From: Pseudomonadota bacterium
GTDB lineage: Bacteria; Pseudomonadota; Alphaproteobacteria; Rhizobiales; Beijerinckiaceae
Assembly (NCBI GenBank): GCA_023426505.1
Contig: JAFAAP010000230.1
Coordinates: 1-14,739, forward strand
Length of the DNA stretch: 14,739 nt
Direction of reading: 5' to 3'
Both the position numbers and the translations under genes were made by a program. Of the stretch, positions 5,306-12,159 are shown piece after piece. Each line of letters opens with the position of its first letter. Positions within the stretch are counted from its first letter, which is position 1. A model generated the notes under the pieces. The model searched no databases. It saw nothing but the letters and a program-made list of their open reading frames with translations, and was not told where the DNA came from.

Positions 5306-6595
5306 ATGGACCGCATTCGCATTCGGGGCGGCGCGCCTCTCAACGGCATGATCCCGATCTCGGGCGCCAAGAACGCGGCCCTGCCCCTCATGATCGCGAG
5401 CCTCCTCACGGAGGAGACCCTCGAGCTCGGCAACGTGCCGCGCCTCGCCGACATCGCGTCCCTCCTGCGGATCATGTCCAATTTCGGGGTCGACCACTCG
5501 ATCGCAGGCCGCCGTCCCGGCCAGACGACCGAGACGGGCCAGACCATCCGGCTGACGTCCAAGTCCATCATCGACACCTGCGCGCCCTACGAGCTCGTCT
5601 CGACCATGCGGGCGAGCTTCTGGGTCATCGCCCCGCTTCTCGCCCGGTTCGGCCATGCCAAGGTCTCCATGCCGGGCGGCTGCGCCATCGGCACCCGTCC
5701 GGTCGACCTCCTGATCATGGCCCTGGCCAAGCTCGGCGCGGCCATCGAGATCGACGCCGGCTACGTGGTGGCGACGGCTCCCAAGGGCCTGAAGGGCGCC
5801 GAGATCGATTTCCCCAAGGTCACGGTCGGCGGCACCCACGTGGCCCTGATGGCCGCGACCCTGGCGGACGGCACCACCGTGATCCGCAACGCGGCCCGGG
5901 AGCCGGAGGTGACGGATCTGGCCGAGTGCCTCATCAAGATGGGCGCGAAGATCCAGGGCGCCGGCACGTCCGAGATCGTGGTCGAGGGCGTCTCCCGCCT
6001 GGGCGGCGCATCCCACGACGTGCTGCCGGACCGGATCGAGACCGGAACCTACGCCATGGCGGTCGCCATGACCGGCGGCGACGTGGTCCTGGAGAACACC
6101 CGGCCCGAGCTGCTGCAGTTCGCCCTCGACGTTCTGGGCCAGTCTGGCGCCGAGGTGTCCCCGACCCATGGCGGCATCCGGGTCCGCCGGAACGGCAACG
6201 GCATCCAGGCGGTCGACGTGACCACGGATCCCTTCCCGGGCTTCCCGACGGACCTCCAGGCCCAGTTCATGGCCCTGATGACCCGGGCCGCCGGCACGTC
6301 GCGCATCCGCGAGACGATCTTCGAGAACCGCTTCATGCACGTGCAGGAGCTGGCGCGCCTAGGGGCGAAGATCCGCCTCGACGGCGACTGCGCCTATGTG
6401 GAGGGCGTGTCGAGCCTGAAGGGCGCCCCCGTCATGGCCACGGACCTGCGCGCCTCGGTGTCCCTCGTGATCGCGGGCCTCGTGGCCGAAGGCGACACCA
6501 CGATCAACCGGGTCTATCACCTCGACCGCGGCTTCGAGGCGCTCGAGGCGAAGCTCGCCCGGTGCGGGGCCGAGATCGAGCGGCTCCGGGGCTGA
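5306..6595 (+). CDS. murA: UDP-N-acetylglucosamine 1-carboxyvinyltransferase
   Basis: Adds the enolpyruvyl group of PEP to UDP-GlcNAc, the first committed step of peptidoglycan synthesis, in the cytosol. 429 residues, a normal length. It begins MDRIRIRGGAPLNG with AGGGG 7 nt upstream of the ATG. Key residues are present: Lys22 in SGAKNAALP, the PEP/fosfomycin loop MPGGCAIGTRPVDL with catalytic Cys126 (so the usual fosfomycin-sensitive form, not the Cys-to-Asp variant), the general base Asp316 in PGFPTD, and FENRFMH (about 339-345). The inside-out two-domain alpha/beta barrel repeats run through the whole protein. The 103 bp to the next gene carry two hairpins. Confidence 0.97.
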   Translation: MDRIRIRGGAPLNGMIPISGAKNAALPLMIASLLTEETLELGNVPRLADIASLLRIMSNFGVDHSIAGRRPGQTTETGQTIRLTSKSIIDTCAPYELVSTMRASFWVIAPLLARFGHAKVSMPGGCAIGTRPVDLLIMALAKLGAAIEIDAGYVVATAPKGLKGAEIDFPKVTVGGTHVALMAATLADGTTVIRNAAREPEVTDLAECLIKMGAKIQGAGTSEIVVEGVSRLGGASHDVLPDRIETGTYAMAVAMTGGDVVLENTRPELLQFALDVLGQSGAEVSPTHGGIRVRRNGNGIQAVDVTTDPFPGFPTDLQAQFMALMTRAAGTSRIRETIFENRFMHVQELARLGAKIRLDGDCAYVEGVSSLKGAPVMATDLRASVSLVIAGLVAEGDTTINRVYHLDRGFEALEAKLARCGAEIERLRG

Positions 6596-6624
6596 CGGCC
6601 GCGAAACATCCGCCATGGCCAGCG

Positions 6625-6689
6625 GCGAGAGGTTGCGGATGCGCCTCTCGCTCTCTACCTACCTGTCAAAGCTCAGCAAAACAGGTTGG
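6625..6689 (+). repeat. Two tandem hairpins between murA and the DUF2948 gene
   Basis: First: GCGAGAGG (6625-6632) with CCTCTCGC (6644-6651), a perfect 8-bp stem. Second: CCTACCTGT (6658-6666) with ACAGGTTGG (6681-6689), eight pairs with one T-T mismatch. The second ends 9 bp before the chosen ATG and would hide the only purine-rich stretch there. No T-tract follows, so they are more likely processing or translation-control elements than terminators. Confidence 0.5.
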
Positions 6690-6698
6690 CAAGCCCCC

Positions 6699-7139
6699 AT
6701 GGACCTCCTGAGACTCGTCGCCCTCGATCCCGAGGATCTCGCCGTCGTATCCGCGCATCTTCAGGACGCCCTGCTGCGCGTGGACGACATGATCTATCTC
6801 CCCAAGGAGCGCCGCTTCGCGCTCCAGGTGCGCCGCTTCGACTGGGAGGCGCAGTCTGACACCCCGCAGCGCCGGCTGACTTGCATGCATTTCGAGCACG
6901 TCACGGGCGTGCGCGTGCGGGGAATCGACCAGACCAAGAAGGACGCCGTCCTTAACCTTCTTGCCATTTCCTTCGAGGAACGCGATGCACCCTCGGGCAC
7001 GGCGACATTGATCTTTGCCGATGGCGGGGCCATCCAGGTCGACCTGGAGTGCATCGAAATGCAGATGAAAGACCTGGGCCCCGTCTGGGCCGCCGAAAGC
7101 CGCCCCTCGCACGAGGACATGCCGGCGGAGCGCCTGTGA
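6699..7139 (+). CDS. DUF2948 family protein
   Basis: 146 residues from the ATG giving MDLLRLVALDPEDLAVVSAH, the typical start of DUF2948 proteins. In-frame ATGs upstream (6615, 6639) would add a basic leader that the family lacks. The sequence is soluble alpha/beta: a helical start, then strands with YLPKERRFALQVRRFDWE, RLTCMHFEHVTGV and GTATLIFADGGAIQVDLECI. The function is unknown; the family is confined to alphaproteobacteria and sits between murA and hisD in many Rhizobiales. No good SD is visible before this start; the upstream hairpin may matter. Its stop overlaps the hisD start (TGATG), implying coupled translation. Confidence 0.86.
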   Translation: MDLLRLVALDPEDLAVVSAHLQDALLRVDDMIYLPKERRFALQVRRFDWEAQSDTPQRRLTCMHFEHVTGVRVRGIDQTKKDAVLNLLAISFEERDAPSGTATLIFADGGAIQVDLECIEMQMKDLGPVWAAESRPSHEDMPAERL

Positions 7140-8431
7140 TGGCGCAAAGGCTCGACGCGCGGGATCCGGTTTTCCCGCAGGCCTTCGCCGATCTGCTCGC
7201 CGCGAAGCGTGAAGTCTCGGAGGACGTGGATCAGGCGGTCCGCGCCATCACCGCGCCCGGCGGCCCCCGCGGCCACGAGGCCGTGATCGACTACACGCGC
7301 CGTTTCGATGCGCTGGATCTCACCCCGGACGGCCTGCAGGTGTCGGAAGCGGAGATCGATGCGGCCGAGCGGCAGTGCTCTCAGGAGACCCTCGAGGCCC
7401 TCGCCCTGGCGAAGGAGCGGATCGAGGTCTACCACCGGGCCCAGCGCCCGCAGGATTCCATGACGACCGATGCGGTCGGCGTGACGCTCGGATGGCGCTG
7501 GACGGCAATCGAATCCGTCGGCCTTTACGTGCCCGGCGGGCTGGCGAGCTATCCGTCCTCTGTTCTCATGAACGCTGTGCCCGCGAAGGTGGCGGGCGTT
7601 CCCCGCATCGCCATGGTGGTGCCGACCCCCCGCGGCGAGACCAATCCCCTCGTCCTGGCGGCCGCGCGCCTTGCCGGCGTGGACGAGATCTTCCGCGTCG
7701 GCGGCGCGCAGGCGGTTGCGGCGCTTGCCTACGGCACCGCCACGATCCGGCCCGTCGCGAAGATCACGGGGCCCGGCAACGCCTATGTGGCGGCCGCCAA
7801 GCGGCGCGTCTTCGGGCAGGTGGGCATCGACATGATCGCAGGGCCGTCCGAGGTTCTGATCATGGCCGACCGCCATGGAAATCCCGACTGGATCGCGGCC
7901 GATCTGCTGGCCCAGGCCGAGCACGATCCCGCGGCGCAGTCCATCCTGGTCACCGACAGCTCCGAACTTGCCGACGCGGTGGAAAAGGCCGTCGAACGCC
8001 AGCTCAGGACGCTGCCGAAGGCCGAGATCGCCGGCGCGAGCTGGCGCGATTACGGCGCCATCATCCTGGTCGAACGGCTCGCCGACGCCATTCCCCTGGT
8101 CGACCGTCTCGCGCCGGAACATCTCGAGATCGAGACCGGGAATGCCGAGGAACTCGCCGGGCTCGTGCGCAATGCCGGCTCGATCTTTCTCGGGAGCCAT
8201 ACTCCCGAGGCGATCGGCGATTACGTGGGCGGGCCGAACCACGTGCTGCCGACCGCGCGCTCGGCCCGGTTCTCCTCCGGACTCGGCGTGCTTGACTTCA
8301 TGAAGCGAACCTCGATCCTGAAGTGCGATGCGGACGCCTTACGGGTGCTGGGGCCTGCCGCCATCGCGCTCGGGCGCTCCGAGGGATTGGAGGCTCATGC
8401 GCGGTCGGTGGCGATCCGGCTGAACATGTGA
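7139..8431 (+). CDS. hisD: Histidinol dehydrogenase
   Basis: Zinc enzyme that oxidises L-histidinol through the aldehyde to L-histidine with two NAD+, the last two steps of histidine synthesis. 430 residues. ATG overlaps the DUF2948 stop by one base and has GGAG 8 nt upstream. Family motifs are intact: GLYVPGG (about 128-134), the NAD-binding ITGPGNAYVAAAKR (about 209-222), IDMIAGPSE (about 230-238), zinc ligands Gln259, His262, Asp361 and His420, and the catalytic Glu327-His328 pair in APEHLEIE. No other his gene is nearby, as usual for hisD in this gene cluster. Confidence 0.97.
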   Translation: MAQRLDARDPVFPQAFADLLAAKREVSEDVDQAVRAITAPGGPRGHEAVIDYTRRFDALDLTPDGLQVSEAEIDAAERQCSQETLEALALAKERIEVYHRAQRPQDSMTTDAVGVTLGWRWTAIESVGLYVPGGLASYPSSVLMNAVPAKVAGVPRIAMVVPTPRGETNPLVLAAARLAGVDEIFRVGGAQAVAALAYGTATIRPVAKITGPGNAYVAAAKRRVFGQVGIDMIAGPSEVLIMADRHGNPDWIAADLLAQAEHDPAAQSILVTDSSELADAVEKAVERQLRTLPKAEIAGASWRDYGAIILVERLADAIPLVDRLAPEHLEIETGNAEELAGLVRNAGSIFLGSHTPEAIGDYVGGPNHVLPTARSARFSSGLGVLDFMKRTSILKCDADALRVLGPAAIALGRSEGLEAHARSVAIRLNM

Positions 8432-8447
8432 CGGGATCGGACCGGGG

Positions 8448-8933
8448 ATGACGAGCGAAGCGAAGGAGCGATGCAGGCTGGTCGCTGTCACGCTCGACGA
8501 GGCATCCATCGGCCGAGGCAATCCCGACCAGGAGCACGAGCGCGCCATCGCGATCTACGACATCGTCGAGGCGAACTACTTCGCGCTCCCGAACTACGAC
8601 GGTGGGCCATACGCCCTCCATATCGCCCTCATCGAAAAGAAGCTCTGCTTCGACATCCGGACCCCGGACGGCACGACGATCATCATGCATCACCTGTCGC
8701 TGACGCCATTCCGCAAGGCGATCCGCGACTACGAGCTCATCTGCGATAGCTATTACAGGGCGATCCGCTCCGCCTCTCCGGCGCAGATCGAGGCCATCGA
8801 CATGGGCCGCCGCGGCCTTCACAACGAAGCCGCGGAGCTTCTGATGAAGCGGCTTGAAGGGAAGGTCCTGCTCGACTTCGACACCGCGCGGCGCATCTTC
8901 ACGCTGATCTTCGCGCTGCACTGGCGGGGCTGA
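8448..8933 (+). CDS. UPF0262 family protein
   Basis: 161 residues. Family landmarks: the start region (RLVAVTLDEASIG), QEHERAIAIYDIVEANYF, IRTPDGTTIIMHHLSLTPFR, and a helical C terminus with GRRGLHNEAAELLMKRLEGK and FDTARRIFTLIFALHWRG. It is soluble and of unknown function, conserved in alphaproteobacteria beside hisD and the phosphatase. It starts 16 bp after hisD. Its TGA is in the same frame as the following gene and only one codon separates them. Confidence 0.92.
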   Translation: MTSEAKERCRLVAVTLDEASIGRGNPDQEHERAIAIYDIVEANYFALPNYDGGPYALHIALIEKKLCFDIRTPDGTTIIMHHLSLTPFRKAIRDYELICDSYYRAIRSASPAQIEAIDMGRRGLHNEAAELLMKRLEGKVLLDFDTARRIFTLIFALHWRG

Positions 8934-8936
8934 CGC

Positions 8937-9434
8937 TTGGACGAGCCCCGCGCCAGGAGAATCCAGTCGGTTCTGTTCGTCTGCGCCATGAACGCCGTGC
9001 GCTCGCCCATGGCCGAGGCCATCGCGCGGCATTATTTCGGCAAGTCGATCTACGTGCAGTCCGCCGGCATCCGCAAAGGCAAGACCGACGGATTCATGAC
9101 GGCGGCCCTCGACGAGATCGGCATCGACGCCTCTCGGCACAAGCCGCGCACGCTCCAGGAACTCGAGGAGTGGGAGGGGCTCAACTTCGACCTCATCATC
9201 TCGCTGTCGCCCGAGGCGCACCACGCGGCGATCGAGCTGACGCGGACCATCGCGGCCGAGGTGGAGTACTGGCCGACACCCGACGCGACGCTCGTGCAGG
9301 GCTCCCGCGAGCAGGTGCTCGACGCCTATCGCGACGTGCGTGACGGCCTTGTCTACCGCATCCGCCTGCGGCTCAAGCGCGGATCAGACGCAAAGGGCCC
9401 GGAGGACGGAGAGCGTCCCGAGGCCGACCAATAG
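8937..9434 (+). CDS. Low-molecular-weight protein-tyrosine-phosphatase-like / ArsC-like protein
   Basis: 165 residues. The P-loop VLFVCAMNAVRSPMAEA carries the CX5R-S signature (Cys16, Arg22, Ser23), and WPTPDAT holds the general-acid Asp. The fold is that of low-molecular-weight phosphatases and thioredoxin-type arsenate reductases; position in a housekeeping cluster argues against an arsenic role. TTG at 8937 is the only usable start: UPF0262's stop is in frame one codon earlier and the first ATG (8988) falls after the catalytic Cys. The last 16 or so residues (tail KGPEDGERPEADQ) are encoded opposite the azlD end and look like a random extension. Family proteins usually stop near LRLKR. 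Confidence 0.9.
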   Translation: MDEPRARRIQSVLFVCAMNAVRSPMAEAIARHYFGKSIYVQSAGIRKGKTDGFMTAALDEIGIDASRHKPRTLQELEEWEGLNFDLIISLSPEAHHAAIELTRTIAAEVEYWPTPDATLVQGSREQVLDAYRDVRDGLVYRIRLRLKRGSDAKGPEDGERPEADQ

Positions 9435-9710
9435 GGCCACGAGGTCGATCCGCGTCGCTATCATAGCAAGAATCGTCACCGCCATGGCCAGGATCGCCGG
9501 GAAGCCGTTGTCGATGATGACGGGAAGGATCGTCGCCATGATGATCGAACCCGGAAGCGCCCGGAGCCCGCGCTCCATCCGCGGCGTGAGGCGCACGCGG
9601 CTCATCACCACGACCCCGGCGATGCGGCACAGGAAGGTGATCGCCGCCATGGCGGCGATCGCCAATGCGGCGCCCCATGTCGCCAGGTCGAGGGAGGGAA
9701 GGGCGCTCAT
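9384..9710 (-). CDS. azlD: AzlD-type branched-chain amino-acid exporter subunit
   Basis: 108 residues, about four membrane helices: residues about 10-30, 48-66, 70-86 and 88-106. The RALPGSIIMATILPVII stretch and the final Leu/Val-rich helix are typical of AzlD, the small partner of AzlC in export of leucine-type amino acids and analogues. Its ATG overlaps the azlC stop (ATGA), so the two are translationally coupled. The 3' end overlaps the convergent phosphatase gene by 51 bp. Confidence 0.9.
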   Translation of the reverse strand: MSALPSLDLATWGAALAIAAMAAITFLCRIAGVVVMSRVRLTPRMERGLRALPGSIIMATILPVIIDNGFPAILAMAVTILAMIATRIDLVALLVGLGTLSVLRALCV

Positions 9711-10405
9711 TCGATCAGCATCCCGGCCACCACGCCTGCGAGCGCGCCGGCGATGATGAAGAGGTATCCCGGCACGAGAGCGTGCACCACCAGGGAGACG
9801 ATCCCGGCCACGAGCCAGGGCAGGGCCGGCCTTGCTCCCTTCCAGAGCGGCACGAGCATCACGCTGAAGAAGATCGGCATGACGAGATCGAGGCCGAAGC
9901 GCCGAGGCTCGGGCACCAGCGCGCCCGCGAAGTAGCCGGCCAGCGTGGCGAGAAGCCAGACCCCGTAGAGAACGACGGCCGTCCCGAGCAGGACGCCTAC
10001 GTCGCGTCCGCCATTGCTGTGGTAGCGCGTGCCGAGAAGCCAGCCGGCTTCGGTCAGCAGAAAGAGGTTGAGGGCGGTTCGCGGGATCGGTTCGTGCTTG
10101 AGCCAGGGCTGGAGCGTGGCCCCGAGGAGGATCATGCGGGCATTCACGACGGCCGTGACCGTCACGATGGTCAGGATCGTGCCGGGCGACCAGACCTTCT
10201 GCCAGATTTCCAGGCCGACCATCTGGGAGGCGCCCGCATACACGAAGGCGCTCAGCCCCATGGCCTGGCCGAGGGAGAGGCCCTTCTGCGCCGCGGCGGC
10301 CCCGAAAGCGAGCGCGAACATGATGAAGCCGGGAAAGGCCGGAAGCGCGATGCGCGCGCCGTGGCGAAATCCGGCGGACGAGAAGGAAGGGAGGGGGGCG
10401 GACAT
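9707..10405 (-). CDS. azlC: AzlC-type branched-chain amino-acid permease subunit
   Basis: 232 residues from the ATG giving MSAPLPSFSSAGFRHG. A GTG further upstream (10498) would add an Arg/Lys-rich tail and overlap terC, so I reject it. Family landmarks: GFIMFALAFGAAAAQKGLSL, AFVYAGASQMVGLEIW, the NARMILLGATLQPWL region and a C-terminal set of helices. About seven to eight membrane segments. With AzlD it forms the inner-membrane exporter known from Bacillus AzlCD and the YgaZ/YgaH valine exporter. It lies 64 bp after terC on the same strand; no Lrp-type regulator gene is adjacent. Confidence 0.93.
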   Translation of the reverse strand: MSAPLPSFSSAGFRHGARIALPAFPGFIMFALAFGAAAAQKGLSLGQAMGLSAFVYAGASQMVGLEIWQKVWSPGTILTIVTVTAVVNARMILLGATLQPWLKHEPIPRTALNLFLLTEAGWLLGTRYHSNGGRDVGVLLGTAVVLYGVWLLATLAGYFAGALVPEPRRFGLDLVMPIFFSVMLVPLWKGARPALPWLVAGIVSLVVHALVPGYLFIIAGALAGVVAGMLIE

Positions 10406-10434
10406 GAGCCTGCGCTCTGTGCCTCCCTCCTGCG

Positions 10435-10450
10435 GCCCCGTCAATGGGGC
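10435..10450. repeat. Short GC-rich hairpin between terC and azlC
   Basis: GCCCC (10435-10439) pairs with GGGGC (10446-10450) across a 6-nt loop in the 64-bp gap. Only the plus strand shows a short T-run after it (TTTCGTCT), which is the wrong direction for terC. It may mark a processing point. Confidence 0.3.
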
Positions 10451-10469
10451 TTTCGTCTCGGGGGCGCTC

Positions 10470-11216
10470 TTACGTCTTCGCCGCCCCACGGCCCGCATTG
10501 CGGGCCAGGATGTAGCCGAGGATCACCACGAAGAGGGCTCCCACGGCGGCCGCGCTGTAGAGCACCGTTCCGGCCGGCTTGATGTCGAGCGGCGGATGGC
10601 CCGGATCGGGAAGGGTCAGGCCCGGATAGCTCGAGAGCCAGCCGAGGACCACCGGATCCGTCACGATCATCTCGGCCGCGATGTAGCCGAGCAGCGCGGC
10701 GCCGGCCCAGACGATGACGGGGAAACGCGTGATCAGCTTCGTGATCAGGGTTGCGCCCACCATGATCAGCGGGATCGACAGCAGCAGGCCGAAGATGAAG
10801 AGTTCCGGATGGCCGCGGGAGGCGGCCGCGATGGCCACCACGTTGTCGAGGCTCATGACCGCGTCCGCGATCGCGATGGTGCGCACGGCGCGCCAGAGGC
10901 TCGTGCTGGCCTCGATGTTGCCATGGGCGTCCTCGTCCTCGCCCTGAATGAGCTTGAGGGCGATCCAGAACAGCAGCAGGCCGCCGACGATGCGCAGGAA
11001 CGGAACGCCGAGAAGCTCGGAGATCAGAAAGGCGAAGACGATCCGCAGACCGACCGCCGTCAGGGCGCCCAGGGTGATGCCGAGCTTCCGCTGATGCGCC
11101 GGCAGCGAGCGGCAGGCCATAGCGATCACGACCGCGTTGTCGCCCGATAGCAGGAGGTCGATCCAGATGACCTGAAGGAGTGAAATGAGGAACGTGGTCG
11201 AAAGAATATAATCCAT
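10470..11216 (-). CDS. TerC family integral membrane protein (YjbE-like)
   Basis: 248 residues, about seven membrane helices, with AGGA 5 nt before the ATG. Two acidic motifs stand in helices 1 and 4: DLLLSGDNAVVIAMA (about 20-34) and ADAVMSLDNVVAIAA (about 115-129). They are characteristic of the TerC fold and probably bind a metal ion. The family includes the Mn2+ exporters Alx and MeeF and the tellurite-resistance protein TerC; a role in metal efflux or in metallating exported proteins is inferred from family, not shown here. No other ter genes are present, so tellurite resistance is unlikely. It precedes azlC and is divergent from tctB. I did not find a yybP-ykoY leader. Confidence 0.9.
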   Translation of the reverse strand: MDYILSTTFLISLLQVIWIDLLLSGDNAVVIAMACRSLPAHQRKLGITLGALTAVGLRIVFAFLISELLGVPFLRIVGGLLLFWIALKLIQGEDEDAHGNIEASTSLWRAVRTIAIADAVMSLDNVVAIAAASRGHPELFIFGLLLSIPLIMVGATLITKLITRFPVIVWAGAALLGYIAAEMIVTDPVVLGWLSSYPGLTLPDPGHPPLDIKPAGTVLYSAAAVGALFVVILGYILARNAGRGAAKT

Positions 11217-11352
11217 GGCCGTCCTGGACTGTTTTCAGGTCAACGATAGGGAATTCGGCTTAAGTATAGATCCGCGGCCGGGATTCAACCGAAAATCGCC
11301 GCCGCTGCCGGTGAAAGATCGGCTCCGCTTGTGGACGATGATGGACAGGCAG

Positions 11353-11389
11353 CCGGAAAATCTCTGTTTTCCCGGCCGATAGGGGGAAA
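11353..11389. repeat. Competing inverted repeats in the terC-tctB spacer
   Basis: GGAAAA (11355-11360) pairs with TTTTCC (11367-11372) around TCTCTG, extended by CC/GG with a bulge. The same T-rich arm (TTTCCC, 11368-11373) can instead pair with GGGAAA (11384-11389). The two structures exclude each other. It lies about 100 bp before tctB and 140 bp before terC, a fair place for an operator or attenuator. Confidence 0.4.
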
Positions 11390-11487
11390 TCGCGGCGGGG
11401 TCGCTTGATCCGCGCGGCAGGCTTGGGCACAACTCAGGTCGAATAAGTCTTGGGCCGTGTCCAACGCGCCCGGTCGGGAGGCCGTCC

Positions 11488-12159
11488 ATGTCCATTTCTC
11501 ATGACCGCCCCGAGGCATCGGGGCGCCAGGGGCCGGTTCGCGCGCCGCAGAGCCTTGCGGGCGGAATCTTCCTCATTGCCCTCGCGGCGCTCGCCCTTTG
11601 GCTGACCCGCGATCTCTCCCGCGGCACCTTGAGCGCCATGGGTCCCGGCATGCTGCCGGACTGGCTCGCCATCGGCGTCGGCCTCTGCGGCCTGGCTCTC
11701 GTCGTCCTCTCCTTCCTCAAGGAGGGCGAAGTCCTCGAGCGCTGGAGCCTGCGGGGCCCGCTCCTGGTGATCGCGAGCATTCTCGCCTTCGCGGTGACGA
11801 TCCGCCCGTTCTCGCTCGGCGGACTGTCCATCCCCGGGCTCGGCCTGGTCGTCGCCGGCCCGCTTGCGATCATCATCGGGGGCTTCGCGAGCCCGGATGC
11901 CCGCCTGAGGGAGCTCGTCATCCTGTCGCTGAGCCTGACCCCGTTCTGCATGTTCCTCTTCGGCGACCTCCTGAACCTGCCGATCCCGATCTTTCCCCAG
12001 GCCTTCGCCGACCTCTTCCCGGCCGGATGGTCCCAGAAGGATGTCCTGCGGGCGACGGCCGTGGCCCTGATCATCGCCGCGGTGGTGGTGTATTTCGCCG
12101 GCGGCCGACGCCGCACGACGAACGAGATCGACGTTGCCGATCAAGGCGGGAGACTCTGA
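11488..12159 (+). CDS. tctB: Tripartite tricarboxylate transporter, small membrane subunit
   Basis: 223 residues; GGGAGG 6 nt before the ATG. A soluble, charged N terminus (about 1-22) is followed by helices at about 24-40, 56-76, 87-104, 114-130, 141-165 and 187-206. It is longer than the minimal four-helix TctB (about 150 residues). The FLIALAALALWLTRDL start and the GPGMLPDWLAIGVGLCGLAL region are typical. It works with TctA in the inner membrane to import carboxylates delivered by TctC. It starts the tct operon and its stop overlaps the tctA start (TGATG). Confidence 0.88.
   Translation: MSISHDRPEASGRQGPVRAPQSLAGGIFLIALAALALWLTRDLSRGTLSAMGPGMLPDWLAIGVGLCGLALVVLSFLKEGEVLERWSLRGPLLVIASILAFAVTIRPFSLGGLSIPGLGLVVAGPLAIIIGGFASPDARLRELVILSLSLTPFCMFLFGDLLNLPIPIFPQAFADLFPAGWSQKDVLRATAVALIIAAVVVYFAGGRRRTTNEIDVADQGGRL

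Noticed and set aside
5279..8242. Long minus-strand open frames opposite murA and hisD
   Set aside because: They mirror the codon pattern of well-supported genes, are low-complexity in His, Asp, Arg, Gly and Ala, and match no family.
10406..10498. Longer azlC starting at GTG 10498
   Set aside because: It would overlap terC by 29 bp and add a basic tail absent from AzlC proteins; the ATG at 10405 gives the family's normal length.
11217..11487. Possible yybP-ykoY manganese riboswitch in the terC leader
   Set aside because: TerC relatives often have one, but I could not find its conserved loop sequences on the minus strand here.
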